In this document: positions 36,488 to 44,357 of the stretch, piece after piece
How positions within the stretch are numbered: the first letter of the stretch is position 1
Layout of the letters: every line of letters begins with the position of its first letter
Origin: Ruegeria sp. HKCCD4315
GTDB taxonomy: Bacteria > Pseudomonadota > Alphaproteobacteria > Rhodobacterales > Rhodobacteraceae
Reading direction: 5' to 3'
Length of the DNA: 64,000 bases
Assembly (NCBI RefSeq): GCF_013112245.1
Contig: NZ_WVRN01000001.1
Span: 1,182,501 to 1,246,500 of the forward strand
Position numbers and translations under genes: made by a program
Notes under the pieces: model-generated
Told to the model about the DNA's origin: nothing
Database searches by the model: none
Seen by the model: the letters and a program-made list of their open reading frames with translations, nothing else

Positions 36488-36532
36488 GAAACGCCGACGT
36501 CAGAGGAATATCCGACGTCGGCGTTTCTTTTT
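36488..36532. terminator. Strong, probably bidirectional terminator after mltG
   Basis: GAAACGCCGACGTC pairs with GACGTCGGCGTTTC around a twelve-base loop; plus-strand T-run TTTTTG follows. The convergent helicase gene ends just beyond it and has AAAGAAACG-type T-run on its own strand. Confidence 0.92.
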
Positions 36533-36548
36533 GTATTGGCTTTTGGTG

Positions 36549-37814
36549 TTAAGCGGCAGGGCGTCTGCGGCGGGGTCGGCGACCCTTTCCAGCCGAAGGC
36601 TTTCCATCGCCATTGGCTGGTTTGGGTTTGAACCCACGACGGCGATTATTTTGGCGGCGCGCTGGTTTTTGGGGTTCAACACCTTCAGGCATTGTGCCGC
36701 TTGCGACGGGAATTTCGATCTTCATCAGTTTCTGAATCTGACGCAGCAGATCGACTTCTTCAGGTGCACAAAATGCAATGGCCTCACCTTCACGCCCGGC
36801 ACGCGCCGTGCGGCCGATCCGGTGGACATAGTTGTCAGGCACTTCGGGTAGATCGAAATTGAAAACATAAGCAACGCCAGGGATATCGATGCCACGCGCG
36901 GCAACGTCGGTGGCCACCAGAATGGTTACCTCACCTTCGCGAAACGCCTTGATCGCGCGGTCCCTTTGCCCCTGGCTTTTGTTGCCGTGGATCGAAGCCG
37001 CGTTGTACCCATCGGCAACCAGACCCTTCATCAACCGTTCGGCCCCGTGTTTGGTGCGGGTGAACACCAATGTCAGCGCATCGCTGTCTCGTGAGAGTAT
37101 TTCTCGCAGCTTTGCTGGTTTTCCGGGTTTCGACACAAAGTGCAGCGACTGTGTGATCTTGTCAGCGGCCTTGCCTGGAGGCGATACCTGAACTCGTTGG
37201 GGGTTGGTCAGGTACGCGCGGCTAAGCTCTTCCATCTGTTTTGGCATGGTAGCCGAAAACAACATGGTTTGGCGTGGAGTACCCAGCGCTGGTGCAATTT
37301 TGCGCAGGGCGTGGATAAACCCCAAATCCAGCATCTGGTCAGCTTCGTCCAAAACCAGATGGCGAACCGAGCTGAGATCGACGGCGCCACGGTCCATCAG
37401 GTCAATCAGGCGACCCGGAGTGGCGACTAGAATATCTGTGCCACGCGCCAGGAACATGATCTGCTTGTTGATCGATTGTCCGCCCACAACTGTCCCAACG
37501 CGCAGCTTGGTGCCTTTGGTCAAGACGCGCAGGCTTTCGGCGATCTGGTTCACCAATTCGCGGGTCGGCGCAAGGATCAACGCCTTGGCTGTCTTGGGAT
37601 CAGGTTTTCCAGGCTGAGCCAGCAGGTGATCAATCAGAGGCAGGCCGAAGGCCAGTGTCTTGCCGGTACCTGTTTGGGCAAGACCCAGAATGTCGTGGCC
37701 GTTCAGCGCAAGCGGGATGGCTTGGTTCTGAATCGGGGTAGGCTGTGTGAAATTGGCGCTTTTCAGCGCTTTGTTGAGTGCGGGGGCAAGGCCCAGCATG
37801 TCGAAGTCGAACAA
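36549..37814 (-). CDS. DEAD-box RNA helicase
   Basis: 421 residues of the RhlE/CsdA type. Motifs in order: Q motif (FTQPTPIQNQAIP), I AQTGTGKT, Ia PTRELVNQIA, Ib TPGRLIDL, II VLDEADQML, III FSATMP, IV-VI including LVFTRTKHGAERL, VATDVAARGIDIPGVAYVFNFD and HRIGRTARAGREG. The C-terminus is a basic low-complexity tail (RRQNNRRRGFKPKP, GRRPRRRR), suited to RNA binding. The start is placed at TTG 37814, reading MFDFDMLGLAP, because AAGGAT lies upstream and homologues begin this way; 35 more codons upstream are open but do not resemble the family. Confidence 0.93.
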   Translation of the reverse strand: MFDFDMLGLAPALNKALKSANFTQPTPIQNQAIPLALNGHDILGLAQTGTGKTLAFGLPLIDHLLAQPGKPDPKTAKALILAPTRELVNQIAESLRVLTKGTKLRVGTVVGGQSINKQIMFLARGTDILVATPGRLIDLMDRGAVDLSSVRHLVLDEADQMLDLGFIHALRKIAPALGTPRQTMLFSATMPKQMEELSRAYLTNPQRVQVSPPGKAADKITQSLHFVSKPGKPAKLREILSRDSDALTLVFTRTKHGAERLMKGLVADGYNAASIHGNKSQGQRDRAIKAFREGEVTILVATDVAARGIDIPGVAYVFNFDLPEVPDNYVHRIGRTARAGREGEAIAFCAPEEVDLLRQIQKLMKIEIPVASGTMPEGVEPQKPARRQNNRRRGFKPKPANGDGKPSAGKGRRPRRRRPAA

Positions 37815-38234
37815 AAAACTATCCTTTATGTCCGGAGCTATTGCCCACGGACAGGTCGTGACGGGTCGCGCGCGGCGACCTGCAGGGGTTGTGCGAGACC
37901 TCGGGACAGGCAGGCGCACCCTGCGCTATCCGGTCGTCGCGTCAAGAACCCTGCGTGATGGGGAACTGTAATGTGGATCGGGCGCTGTAGGGCGGAAGAG
38001 GTCCGCGCAAGCTCACGCAGCAGCGCTTTGATTGGCGGCAAATGGGGGTTGATGGAAGGATTGTCAAGCTGGCATTTGTAAATGGAGCCATGCGTTGGAA
38101 GTGAGGGTGTCAAAATTAACGCGATTCTTAGCCCGGTTTCGAGTGACGCCCTGAAGCAAGAGGGTGGTTTTAATGGTTTTTCAACGAGAGCAGTATTCGC
38201 GAAGCAGCTATGTCGGGGGCTAAAATCTTACTTC

Positions 38235-38284
38235 TGCGTACGCTCCCCGTTGCGTTCGTGTTGCGTAACAAATTGACATTGCGT
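38235..38284. promoter_or_regulatory. Four TGCGT direct repeats at the GTA promoter
   Basis: TGCGT occurs at 38235, 38251, 38262 and 38280; the last lies between the -35 and -10 boxes. Several copies sit in the wider contexts GTTGCGT or ATTGCGT. A regulator binding site is a plausible reading, but the spacing (16, 11, 18) is irregular. Confidence 0.35.
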
Positions 38285-38301
38285 ACTTAAATCCGTATGA
38301 G
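38273..38301 (+). promoter_or_regulatory. Sigma-70-type promoter upstream of GTA g1
   Basis: TTGACA (38273-38278), a 17-bp spacer and TATGAG (38296-38301). It is about 105 bp upstream of the g1 start and points into the GTA genes. Confidence 0.6.
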
Positions 38302-38405
38302 TTGTGTCATGCTAGAAGAAGTGGGCAACGGAGGCGGGGAAACCCGGCGGCCGTTTTTCGTTTCTCTCGTGCGGAGAAAACTCACGCATGAGATCTCAGG
38401 CAAAC

Positions 38406-38750
38406 ATGACTTCGATTACCCCGGAAGAGCGGATTTCCCAGACGGCTGACTTGTTGCAGTCGCTTGAGAGGTCCATTCGCGATCTGCGGCAAGCGGCGGA
38501 AGACCTGCGCAAACAGATCGGTGCCGGGGAGGATGCAGATCTTGCTGGTTCAGCCAGGCAACTCGGGCAGTTAGAGGGGCTGATCCGAAGTTGTCAGAAA
38601 GTGGAGACAAGCTTTGTCGAACAACATCACAGACAAGCCGGAATCGCCCAAGGGGGCTATGCGCTCGACCTTGAGCGCGCTCGATTTGAAATCGGGTGCA
38701 GGTTGGCTCGCCTCCGCCGATGCTGCGGTGCGAGAGAGATTTCTGAGTGA
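38406..38750 (+). CDS. GTA small terminase-like protein (g1)
   Basis: 114 residues, the place and shape of GTA gene g1, whose Rhodobacter capsulatus homologue has been identified as the small terminase subunit. The N-terminal part is a coiled-coil (ISQTADLLQSLERSIRDLRQ, AAEDLRKQIG), then a linker with QKVETSFVEQHHRQ and a C-terminal motif ALDLERARFEIGCRLARLR similar to the LDLxxARxEVxxRL end of g1. The ATG at 38406 has a CAGG ribosome site; an ATG six codons earlier has none. Its last 137 bases overlap the start of the next gene in another frame. Confidence 0.68.
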   Translation: MTSITPEERISQTADLLQSLERSIRDLRQAAEDLRKQIGAGEDADLAGSARQLGQLEGLIRSCQKVETSFVEQHHRQAGIAQGGYALDLERARFEIGCRLARLRRCCGAREISE

Positions 38751-41130
38751 GATCGGGGAGGGGGGGCTGTGTGCCCTCCCTTTCCTGTTTGAGTTTTGGG
38801 CGCTGCCGCATCAGTTGCCTCCCGAAGGAAATTGGCGGTCCTGGGTGATTATGGGCGGGCGCGAGGCTGGCAAAACGCGGGCCGGATCTGAATGGGTGCG
38901 GTCGATGGTTGAAGGGTCCAAGCCGTTGAATCGTGGTGAGGCGCGTCGTGTGGCGTTGGTCGGTGAGACCTTTGATCAGGTGCGCGATGTGATGATCTTT
39001 GGCGATAGCGGGATTTTGCAATGTTCGCCGCCGGATCGACGGCCTGTTTGGAAGGCATCCGAGCGCAAGTTGATCTGGCCCAACGGGGCCGAGGCGCAGG
39101 CGTTTTCGGCGCATGATCCTGAGGGATTGCGGGGGCCGCAGTTTGATGCGGCGTGGGTGGATGAGCTGGGCTGTGCGGCAATCGACAAGGGCACAAACCA
39201 GCCAAACAAGTTCCTCGACCCCAAGTCCTCGGAATCGCTGTTGCCAGCTTTTTCGAACGGATTGAGGGATGATTACATTCAGGCGCAGTATTTGACCGCG
39301 ACACTAGGATACTGGAGCGATCCCGCAGTTAATCCAGTGTCACATATCTATGGCGCTCGGATGCTGGATTTGGCGAACGCGTACGTTTGGGCGTGGGATA
39401 CCCGTCCGTTTCCAACATTTCCAAATCTGCAGAGCCAATGGGACGATGGAGAAAACTATGCCAGAGGGCATTGGCTGAACGGGCGGTCCGGGTCGCGGAC
39501 ACTTGCATCTGTAGTGACCGAAATCTGCCATGGGGCAGGGGTGACAGACATCGATGTTTCGCGGCTTCACGGCGTGGTTCGGGGCTATGTGATCGAAGAT
39601 GTGACAAACGCACGGTCCGCTTTGCAACCTTTGATGCTGCGTTACGGGTTTGATGCAATTGAACGGGACGGTCAGTTGCGGTTTCAGATGCGAGACGGTT
39701 ACGGTGCGGTCGCACTCAACCCTGATCATCTGGCCATCAGCAGCGATCTGGAAGGCGCGGTTGAACATCGGCGTGAGGCTGAGGCCGAGATGACTGGTCG
39801 GGTTCGCCTGCGCTTTGTGCAGTCGGATGCGGACCATGATCTTGTCGTAGAAGAGGCCGTACTCCCTCAGGACAAAACCCATTCCGTTTCGGTGAATGAA
39901 ATGCCGTTGTCGATGACCCGGGCAGAGGGTCGTCAAACCGCGGAACGCTGGCTGAGTGAGGCAAGGGCCTCGCGTGATACCGTGCGCTTTGCGCTGCCGC
40001 CGTCGCAGATACATCTGGGTGCCGGGGATCTGGTGCGATTATCAGAGGTCGAAAACAGCCCGATTTACCGCATTGACCGACTGGAAACATCGGACCTGCA
40101 ACTGGCCGAGGCGGTTCGGGTCGAACAAGGTGTCTACAAGGCTTCGGACCTGCGCGAAGATGCTCCGACAGTGAAACCCTATGCTGCGCCGACCCCTTTG
40201 CTGCCGGTTTTTCTGGACCTGCCGTTGTTCACTGGCGCAGAAATTCCGCATGCCCCTTATCTGGCTGTCACGGGCGATCCGTGGCCCGGCGCGGCTGCGG
40301 TCTATACCTCGTCAAGTGACGAAGCTTACGCGCTGGGCGACATAATCCAGGGCCAAGCGATTGTTGGTGTCACCGAAACCCCGCTGTATCGTGCCAGCGC
40401 AGGTGTGTGGGACGAGGGTCCGGCGTTGCGGATCAAGTTGGTGACGGGTCAGTTGGAATCCCGCCCCCGTGGTTCCGTTCTGAATGGCTTGAATCTGGCC
40501 GCTATCGGCGATGGGTCGCCGGGCAACTGGGAGGTTTTTCAGTTTTCCGATGCGGTTCTCGAAGCGCCCGGACTCTACGCCTCGTCCGGGCGTCTCAGGG
40601 GGCAGTTGGGCACTGACGCGTTGATGCCGGATGTCTGGCCGGATGGCTCAGTTTTTGTTCTTCTGAATTCTCAGATCCAGCAGACAAGTTTGTTGCGCAA
40701 TGAGCGTCGGATGGCCAAACACTACCGCATCGGGCCTGTGGATCGCAGTTACGATGATCCGTCTTTCCAACATCTGATAGCGTCTTTCGATGGTAACGGA
40801 TTGCGTCCTTACGCACCGGTGCACCTGAAAGTTCAATCCGGTCTGTCCGGCGATGCATTTTCATGGATCAGACGCGCGCGTCTGGACGCGGATGATTGGT
40901 CGGGGCTGGAGATACCTCTGGGCGAAGAAACCGAATCCTATCTGGTGCGCATCCGTGCAGATGGAACATTGCTGCGCGAAGATCTGATCGCGGAACCACG
41001 CTGGACCTATTCCGCAACAATAAAGGGGGCGGACGGTTTGACCGGCGCGTATGAGGTCGAAGTGGCGCAGGTGTCAGCCGTCTACGGCCCCGGTCCGTCA
41101 ACCCGTCTTTTGGTGGGGCAGGCAGCCTGA
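38614..41130 (+). CDS. Chimera: GTA large terminase N-terminus fused in frame to g15 C-terminal half
   Basis: 838 codons. Residues 1 to about 184 are the start of a GTA large terminase (g2): ATPase motif GGREAGKT (81-88) with WRSWVIM before it, GETFDQVRDVMIFGDSG, and Walker B FDAAWVDE (177-184). From about residue 185 the sequence changes without a stop to the GTA host-specificity/tail protein g15: GCAAIDKGTNQPNKFLDPKS, NPVSHIYGARM, YARGHWLNGRSGSRTLASV, RFVQSDADHD, and the C-terminal tail domains. The terminase nuclease domain and g15's N-terminal half, with its TIM-barrel, are gone. The start is TTG 38614 (GGAGA upstream) or ATG 38659. Whatever remains cannot package DNA. Cause: genomic deletion or an assembly join. 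Confidence 0.8.
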   Translation: MSNNITDKPESPKGAMRSTLSALDLKSGAGWLASADAAVRERFLSEIGEGGLCALPFLFEFWALPHQLPPEGNWRSWVIMGGREAGKTRAGSEWVRSMVEGSKPLNRGEARRVALVGETFDQVRDVMIFGDSGILQCSPPDRRPVWKASERKLIWPNGAEAQAFSAHDPEGLRGPQFDAAWVDELGCAAIDKGTNQPNKFLDPKSSESLLPAFSNGLRDDYIQAQYLTATLGYWSDPAVNPVSHIYGARMLDLANAYVWAWDTRPFPTFPNLQSQWDDGENYARGHWLNGRSGSRTLASVVTEICHGAGVTDIDVSRLHGVVRGYVIEDVTNARSALQPLMLRYGFDAIERDGQLRFQMRDGYGAVALNPDHLAISSDLEGAVEHRREAEAEMTGRVRLRFVQSDADHDLVVEEAVLPQDKTHSVSVNEMPLSMTRAEGRQTAERWLSEARASRDTVRFALPPSQIHLGAGDLVRLSEVENSPIYRIDRLETSDLQLAEAVRVEQGVYKASDLREDAPTVKPYAAPTPLLPVFLDLPLFTGAEIPHAPYLAVTGDPWPGAAAVYTSSSDEAYALGDIIQGQAIVGVTETPLYRASAGVWDEGPALRIKLVTGQLESRPRGSVLNGLNLAAIGDGSPGNWEVFQFSDAVLEAPGLYASSGRLRGQLGTDALMPDVWPDGSVFVLLNSQIQQTSLLRNERRMAKHYRIGPVDRSYDDPSFQHLIASFDGNGLRPYAPVHLKVQSGLSGDAFSWIRRARLDADDWSGLEIPLGEETESYLVRIRADGTLLREDLIAEPRWTYSATIKGADGLTGAYEVEVAQVSAVYGPGPSTRLLVGQAA

Positions 41131-41426
41131 TGCGGCCGGTTCTGCATGGAGATGTCAGTGCCGCAGCGCGTGCTTTATTGGCAGCGCCTCAGGCAGACCG
41201 GACCCGTCTATGCGTTCGGATGATTCATGAAGCAGAACTGGCTGACAGGCATCTTGAACGCACGGGGCGACTTCATCCCGTTTACGGCAACGGCTCGCTG
41301 ATGGCCGTTGCTCGAAACAGAACCCTGGCGCATGAGCCGGGGTTCGACGACTTGCAATATTGCCAATGTTTTGAGACGGTTTTGCACCATCTTTCCAAAT
41401 TTTTAGTCACCCGGCAGCGCAGTTGA
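41130..41426 (+). CDS. Small GTA-linked protein after g15
   Basis: 98 residues. The ATG overlaps the TGA of the chimera (ATGA-type overlap of one base), so the two are translationally coupled. The sequence MRPVLHGDVSAAARALLAAP, RLHPVYGNGSLMAVARNRTL and a C-terminal LHHLSKFLVTRQR match the short protein that I recall following g15 in Rhodobacterales (DUF7742-like). Function unknown. Its last 20 bases overlap the 3' end of the convergent DksA-like gene. Confidence 0.72.
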   Translation: MRPVLHGDVSAAARALLAAPQADRTRLCVRMIHEAELADRHLERTGRLHPVYGNGSLMAVARNRTLAHEPGFDDLQYCQCFETVLHHLSKFLVTRQRS

Positions 41427-41745
41427 CACATCTGATGGCGGCCAAGTCCAGCGTCAGCCGTGCATCCGGAATTCGGTCGCCGCAATCCTCGCAATACCCG
41501 TATTCCTCCTCTTCAATGCGTACCAAGGCGGCTTGAAGACGGCTTTTTTCAATATCGCGATTGGTTTGTTGCGCCTTTGCCATGGCCTGGTTTTGCAAGG
41601 CATCCATGCGACTCAGTCGGCCAACCGCTTGTTGATCCAGTTCAACGACAGCCTGCGCCTTTTGACCTGACGCTGAAAGCTGTTCCAACTCGGCCAGTCG
41701 CTCGCGAATTTTTGTTTCAAAATATGAGCTTTCGAACTCATTCAT
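41407..41745 (-). CDS. DksA/TraR-type zinc finger protein
   Basis: 112 residues: an N-terminal coiled-coil (ETKIRERLAELEQLSASGQKA, then LSRMDALQNQAMAKAQQ) and a C-terminal four-Cys zinc finger (YCEDCGDRI, then IRCVNCAAG). DksA-like proteins reach into the RNA polymerase secondary channel and modulate transcription, in some cases with ppGpp. The DxxDxA tip of true DksA is not evident, so this may be a shorter TraR-like relative. No ribosome site precedes the ATG; upstream codons remain open across the start of cysE on the other strand and were not used. Confidence 0.85.
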   Translation of the reverse strand: MNEFESSYFETKIRERLAELEQLSASGQKAQAVVELDQQAVGRLSRMDALQNQAMAKAQQTNRDIEKSRLQAALVRIEEEEYGYCEDCGDRIPDARLTLDLAAIRCVNCAAG

Positions 41746-41829
41746 TTTTGTTGCATTGCAGATCACGGGTTTGCGTTTGGTCTTTTTACCACTAAATGGC
41801 ATTCTAGGCGCAGCAAAGGATGAAAAGCC

Positions 41830-42639
41830 ATGTTTGAAAAGCGCAGTCACGTAACACCGGTTGATCCGGTTTGGACCCGCATCACATCCGAGGCCCACGC
41901 GGCCGTAGAAAAAGAACCACTCATGGGTGGTCTTGTGCACGCCTGTATCCTGCATCACCGCAGCCTTGAACGCGCGCTTTCCTATCGGATTTCGGCCAAG
42001 CTGTGCTCGAACGAGATGTCGATGATGGTCTTGCGAGAGATTGTCGACGAAGCATATGCCGATGATCCACATCTGATCGAAGCGGCGCGGGCCGATCTGA
42101 TGGCCGTTTACGAGCGTGACCCCGCATGTCACCGCCTGTTGCAGCCGATCCTTTACTTCAAAGGGTATCAGGCGATGCAGGCCTATCGGGTTGCGCATTG
42201 GCTGTGGACAAAGGGTCGCTATGATCTGGCCTATTTTTTCCAGATGCGCTCGTCCGAGATTTTCGGGATCGATATTCACCCGGCTGCAAAGATCGGTAAG
42301 GGCATCATGATTGACCATGCCCATTCCATCGTTATTGGAGAAACAGCGGTTGTCGGCGATAACGTTTCAATGTTGCATTCGGTAACGCTGGGCGGAACCG
42401 GCAAGGAAGAGGAACAGCGCCACCCCAAGATCGGCAACGGGGTTCTGATTGGGGCCGGAGCGAAAGTTCTGGGCAATATCGAAGTTGGCCATTGCAGCCG
42501 TATCGCTGCGGGTTCAGTGGTTCTGCAACCTGTACCGGCTTGCAAAACAGTTGCCGGTATTCCAGCGAAGATCGTGGGCGAGGCGGGATGCGATCAGCCT
42601 GCGATCTCGATGGACCACATGCTGGGCAAAGACCAGTAG
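41830..42639 (+). CDS. cysE: Serine O-acetyltransferase
   Basis: Makes O-acetylserine from serine and acetyl-CoA, the first step of cysteine synthesis, in the cytosol. 269 residues: an N-terminal helical domain (VWTRITSEAHAAVEKEPLMG; ERALSYRISAKL) and a left-handed beta-helix with the CysE signature DIHPAAKIGKGIMIDHAHSI, VIGETAVVGDNVSMLHSVTLGGTG, HPKIGNGVLIGAGAKVLGN. The C-terminal tail probably mediates binding to CysK and feedback inhibition by cysteine. AAGGAT lies eight bases before the ATG. Divergent from the DksA-like gene. Confidence 0.98.
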   Translation: MFEKRSHVTPVDPVWTRITSEAHAAVEKEPLMGGLVHACILHHRSLERALSYRISAKLCSNEMSMMVLREIVDEAYADDPHLIEAARADLMAVYERDPACHRLLQPILYFKGYQAMQAYRVAHWLWTKGRYDLAYFFQMRSSEIFGIDIHPAAKIGKGIMIDHAHSIVIGETAVVGDNVSMLHSVTLGGTGKEEEQRHPKIGNGVLIGAGAKVLGNIEVGHCSRIAAGSVVLQPVPACKTVAGIPAKIVGEAGCDQPAISMDHMLGKDQ

Positions 42640-42646
42640 GTAAAAA

Positions 42647-42889
42647 TCACTTCAAGCGGTTGGTGCGTTTCTCCAGCCGCTTGCGCTTGCGTTCCTCTCG
42701 TCTCTGCTGACGCAGTTCTTTGCGCCGTTTTTGTTCAGCTTTCTGTTCGGCAATCGCCTCAGGGTCGTTGTTTTTGAATTTCGAGTGCTCGCCCGGATAA
42801 CTGTTCGGTTTCGCAGAGACCTCGCTTGGTGTCGTCCCAGCCAAAAGGACCAAAACTACCAGGCTTTTTACAAGGTTCTTGCGGACCAC
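42647..42889 (-). CDS. Small exported, highly basic helical protein
   Basis: 80 residues from a GTG start with GGAGGG seven bases upstream. A signal peptide (KSLVVLVLLAGTTPSEVSA) is followed by an almost pure charged helix: AIAEQKAEQKRRKELRQQRR and EERKRKRLEKRTNRLK. It may bind nucleic acid, lipopolysaccharide or other polyanions in the periplasm, or form a coiled-coil; nothing visible decides. It ends seven bases after the cysE stop on the opposite strand. Confidence 0.65.
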   Translation of the reverse strand: MVRKNLVKSLVVLVLLAGTTPSEVSAKPNSYPGEHSKFKNNDPEAIAEQKAEQKRRKELRQQRREERKRKRLEKRTNRLK

Positions 42890-43001
42890 AGAGCACCCTC
42901 CTTCTGACTTAATCTTGTAGAAGAAGGTGGGAGGTCAATGCGCTTTAGGCAATTGATACGCCAATCACACGGGTTCAATTCAGCGCCAAATGATCAGATG
43001 A

Positions 43002-43030
43002 CCCCCGCCCAACACGAGCTTGGGCGAGGG
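43002..43030 (-). terminator. Hairpin after pdhC
   Basis: CGCCCAA pairs with TTGGGCG, with further C/G pairs past a mismatch. It lies 15 bp after the pdhC stop on the minus strand but has no proper T-run, so termination is only likely. Confidence 0.5.
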
Positions 43031-43044
43031 TATGTTTCAGTGCC

Positions 43045-44343
43045 TCAGGCCAGCATGACCATCGGATTTTCCAGATTGTCGACAATGGCCTTGAGCAGTT
43101 CTGCCCCCAGCGCTCCGTCGATGACGCGGTGATCCACGGACATTGTGACAGACATAACGGTTGCCACGGTCAGCTCGCCATCATCTCCGACAACAGGCTT
43201 TTTCACACCGGTCCCTACAGCCAGAATTCCGGCATGTGGCGGGTTTACGATTGCATCGAAGTTGTCGATGCCAAACATACCCAGATTTGAGACGGCAAAG
43301 GTGCCGCCCTGATACTCATGCGGTGCCAGCTTGCGTTCGCGGGCGCGGGCTGCAAGGTCTTTCATCTCGGTCGACAGGGCGGACAAGGACTTCGTGTCAG
43401 CATCTTGCAGAACCGGGGTGAACAGGCCGCCCTCAATCGCAACAGCAACGGCGACGTCCGAAGGCTTCAGTTGCAGCACGCGGTCACCCGCCCAGACTGC
43501 GTTACAGGCCGGAACCTGTTGCAGTGCGTTTGCGACAGCTTTGATGATGAAATCGTTGACGCTCAGCTTGACGCCACGGCCTTCCAACTGCTTGTTCAAC
43601 TGGCTGCGGAACTTGAGCAACGCGTCCAGCTTGATGTCACGACGCAGATAGAAATGCGGGATGGTCTGTTTGGCTTCGGACAGGCGCGCGGCGATGGTTT
43701 TGCGCATACCGTCCAGCTGGATTTCCTCGTACTCGCGCCCTTCATACATCCGAGCGACCATGTCTGCCGACGGCCCGGTTGGTGCCGCAGGCGCAGATGG
43801 AGCAGCGGTAGCAGGCGCTGGAGCAGCTGCAGCCGGTGCGGCTGTGGCGCTTTCCACATCCGCCTTGACGATGCGACCATGCGGGCCAGAGCCGGCGATC
43901 TGCGATAGATCAAGACCTTTTTGCGCCGCAATGCGACGGGCCAGTGGTGAGGCGAAAACACGACCGCCATCAGCCTTGACCGGAGCAGCCGGGGCAGGGG
44001 CAGAGGCTGGCGTCTCGGACGCCGCTGGCGCTGCAGTTTCTGCTGCGGGCGCAGCCGCAGGCGCGGCGGCAGGCGTCGCACCAATGTCATCTGCGCTTTC
44101 GCCGTCTTCCAGCAGAACAGCAATGGCGGTGTTGACCTTAACGCCTTCGGTTCCCTCGGCGATCAGGATCTTACCGATGGTGCCTTCATCAACGGCTTCG
44201 AACTCCATCGTGGCCTTGTCGGTTTCGATCTCGGCCAGCAGGTCGCCAGAGGAAACAGTGTCGCCTTCCTTGACCAGCCATTTGGCAAGCGTGCCTTCCT
44301 CCATGGTGGGTGAAAGGGCGGGCATCAGAATTTCGGTGGGCAT
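43045..44343 (-). CDS. pdhC: Pyruvate dehydrogenase E2, dihydrolipoyllysine acetyltransferase
   Basis: 432 residues. An N-terminal lipoyl domain has the lipoylated Lys in [12 protein letters not shown]. An Ala/Pro-rich linker (about 85-120) leads to the E1/E3-binding domain ([31 protein letters not shown]). A second linker and the catalytic domain follow, with the CoA acetyltransferase motif [16 protein letters not shown] carrying the catalytic His. It transfers the acetyl group to CoA and forms the core of the complex. Last gene of pdhABC, 14 bp after pdhB; strong ribosome site AAGGAG. Confidence 0.97.
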   Translation of the reverse strand: MPTEILMPALSPTMEEGTLAKWLVKEGDTVSSGDLLAEIETDKATMEFEAVDEGTIGKILIAEGTEGVKVNTAIAVLLEDGESADDIGATPAAAPAAAPAAETAAPAASETPASAPAPAAPVKADGGRVFASPLARRIAAQKGLDLSQIAGSGPHGRIVKADVESATAAPAAAAPAPATAAPSAPAAPTGPSADMVARMYEGREYEEIQLDGMRKTIAARLSEAKQTIPHFYLRRDIKLDALLKFRSQLNKQLEGRGVKLSVNDFIIKAVANALQQVPACNAVWAGDRVLQLKPSDVAVAVAIEGGLFTPVLQDADTKSLSALSTEMKDLAARARERKLAPHEYQGGTFAVSNLGMFGIDNFDAIVNPPHAGILAVGTGVKKPVVGDDGELTVATVMSVTMSVDHRVIDGALGAELLKAIVDNLENPMVMLA

Positions 44344-44357
44344 CTGTCTGTCGCTCC

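Larger units (their letters stand above)
37815..38405. other. 590-bp region between the helicase and GTA genes
   Basis: No gene can be supported in this stretch. It divides into a GC-rich left part next to the helicase and a more AT-rich right part (from about 38090) that contains four TGCGT copies and a clear sigma-70-type promoter before the GTA g1 gene. A GC-rich segment near 38331-38360 (CGGGGAAACCCGG then CGTTTTTCG) could form a leader hairpin. Confidence 0.55.

Noticed and set aside
38090..38130. CtrA-like TTAA box upstream of GTA g1
   Set aside because: Only one TTAA half-site; the second half at seven-base spacing is missing.
41746..42324. Extension of the DksA-like frame back over cysE
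   Set aside because: It would overlap cysE on the other strand for almost 500 bp, and its sequence does not resemble the DksA family.
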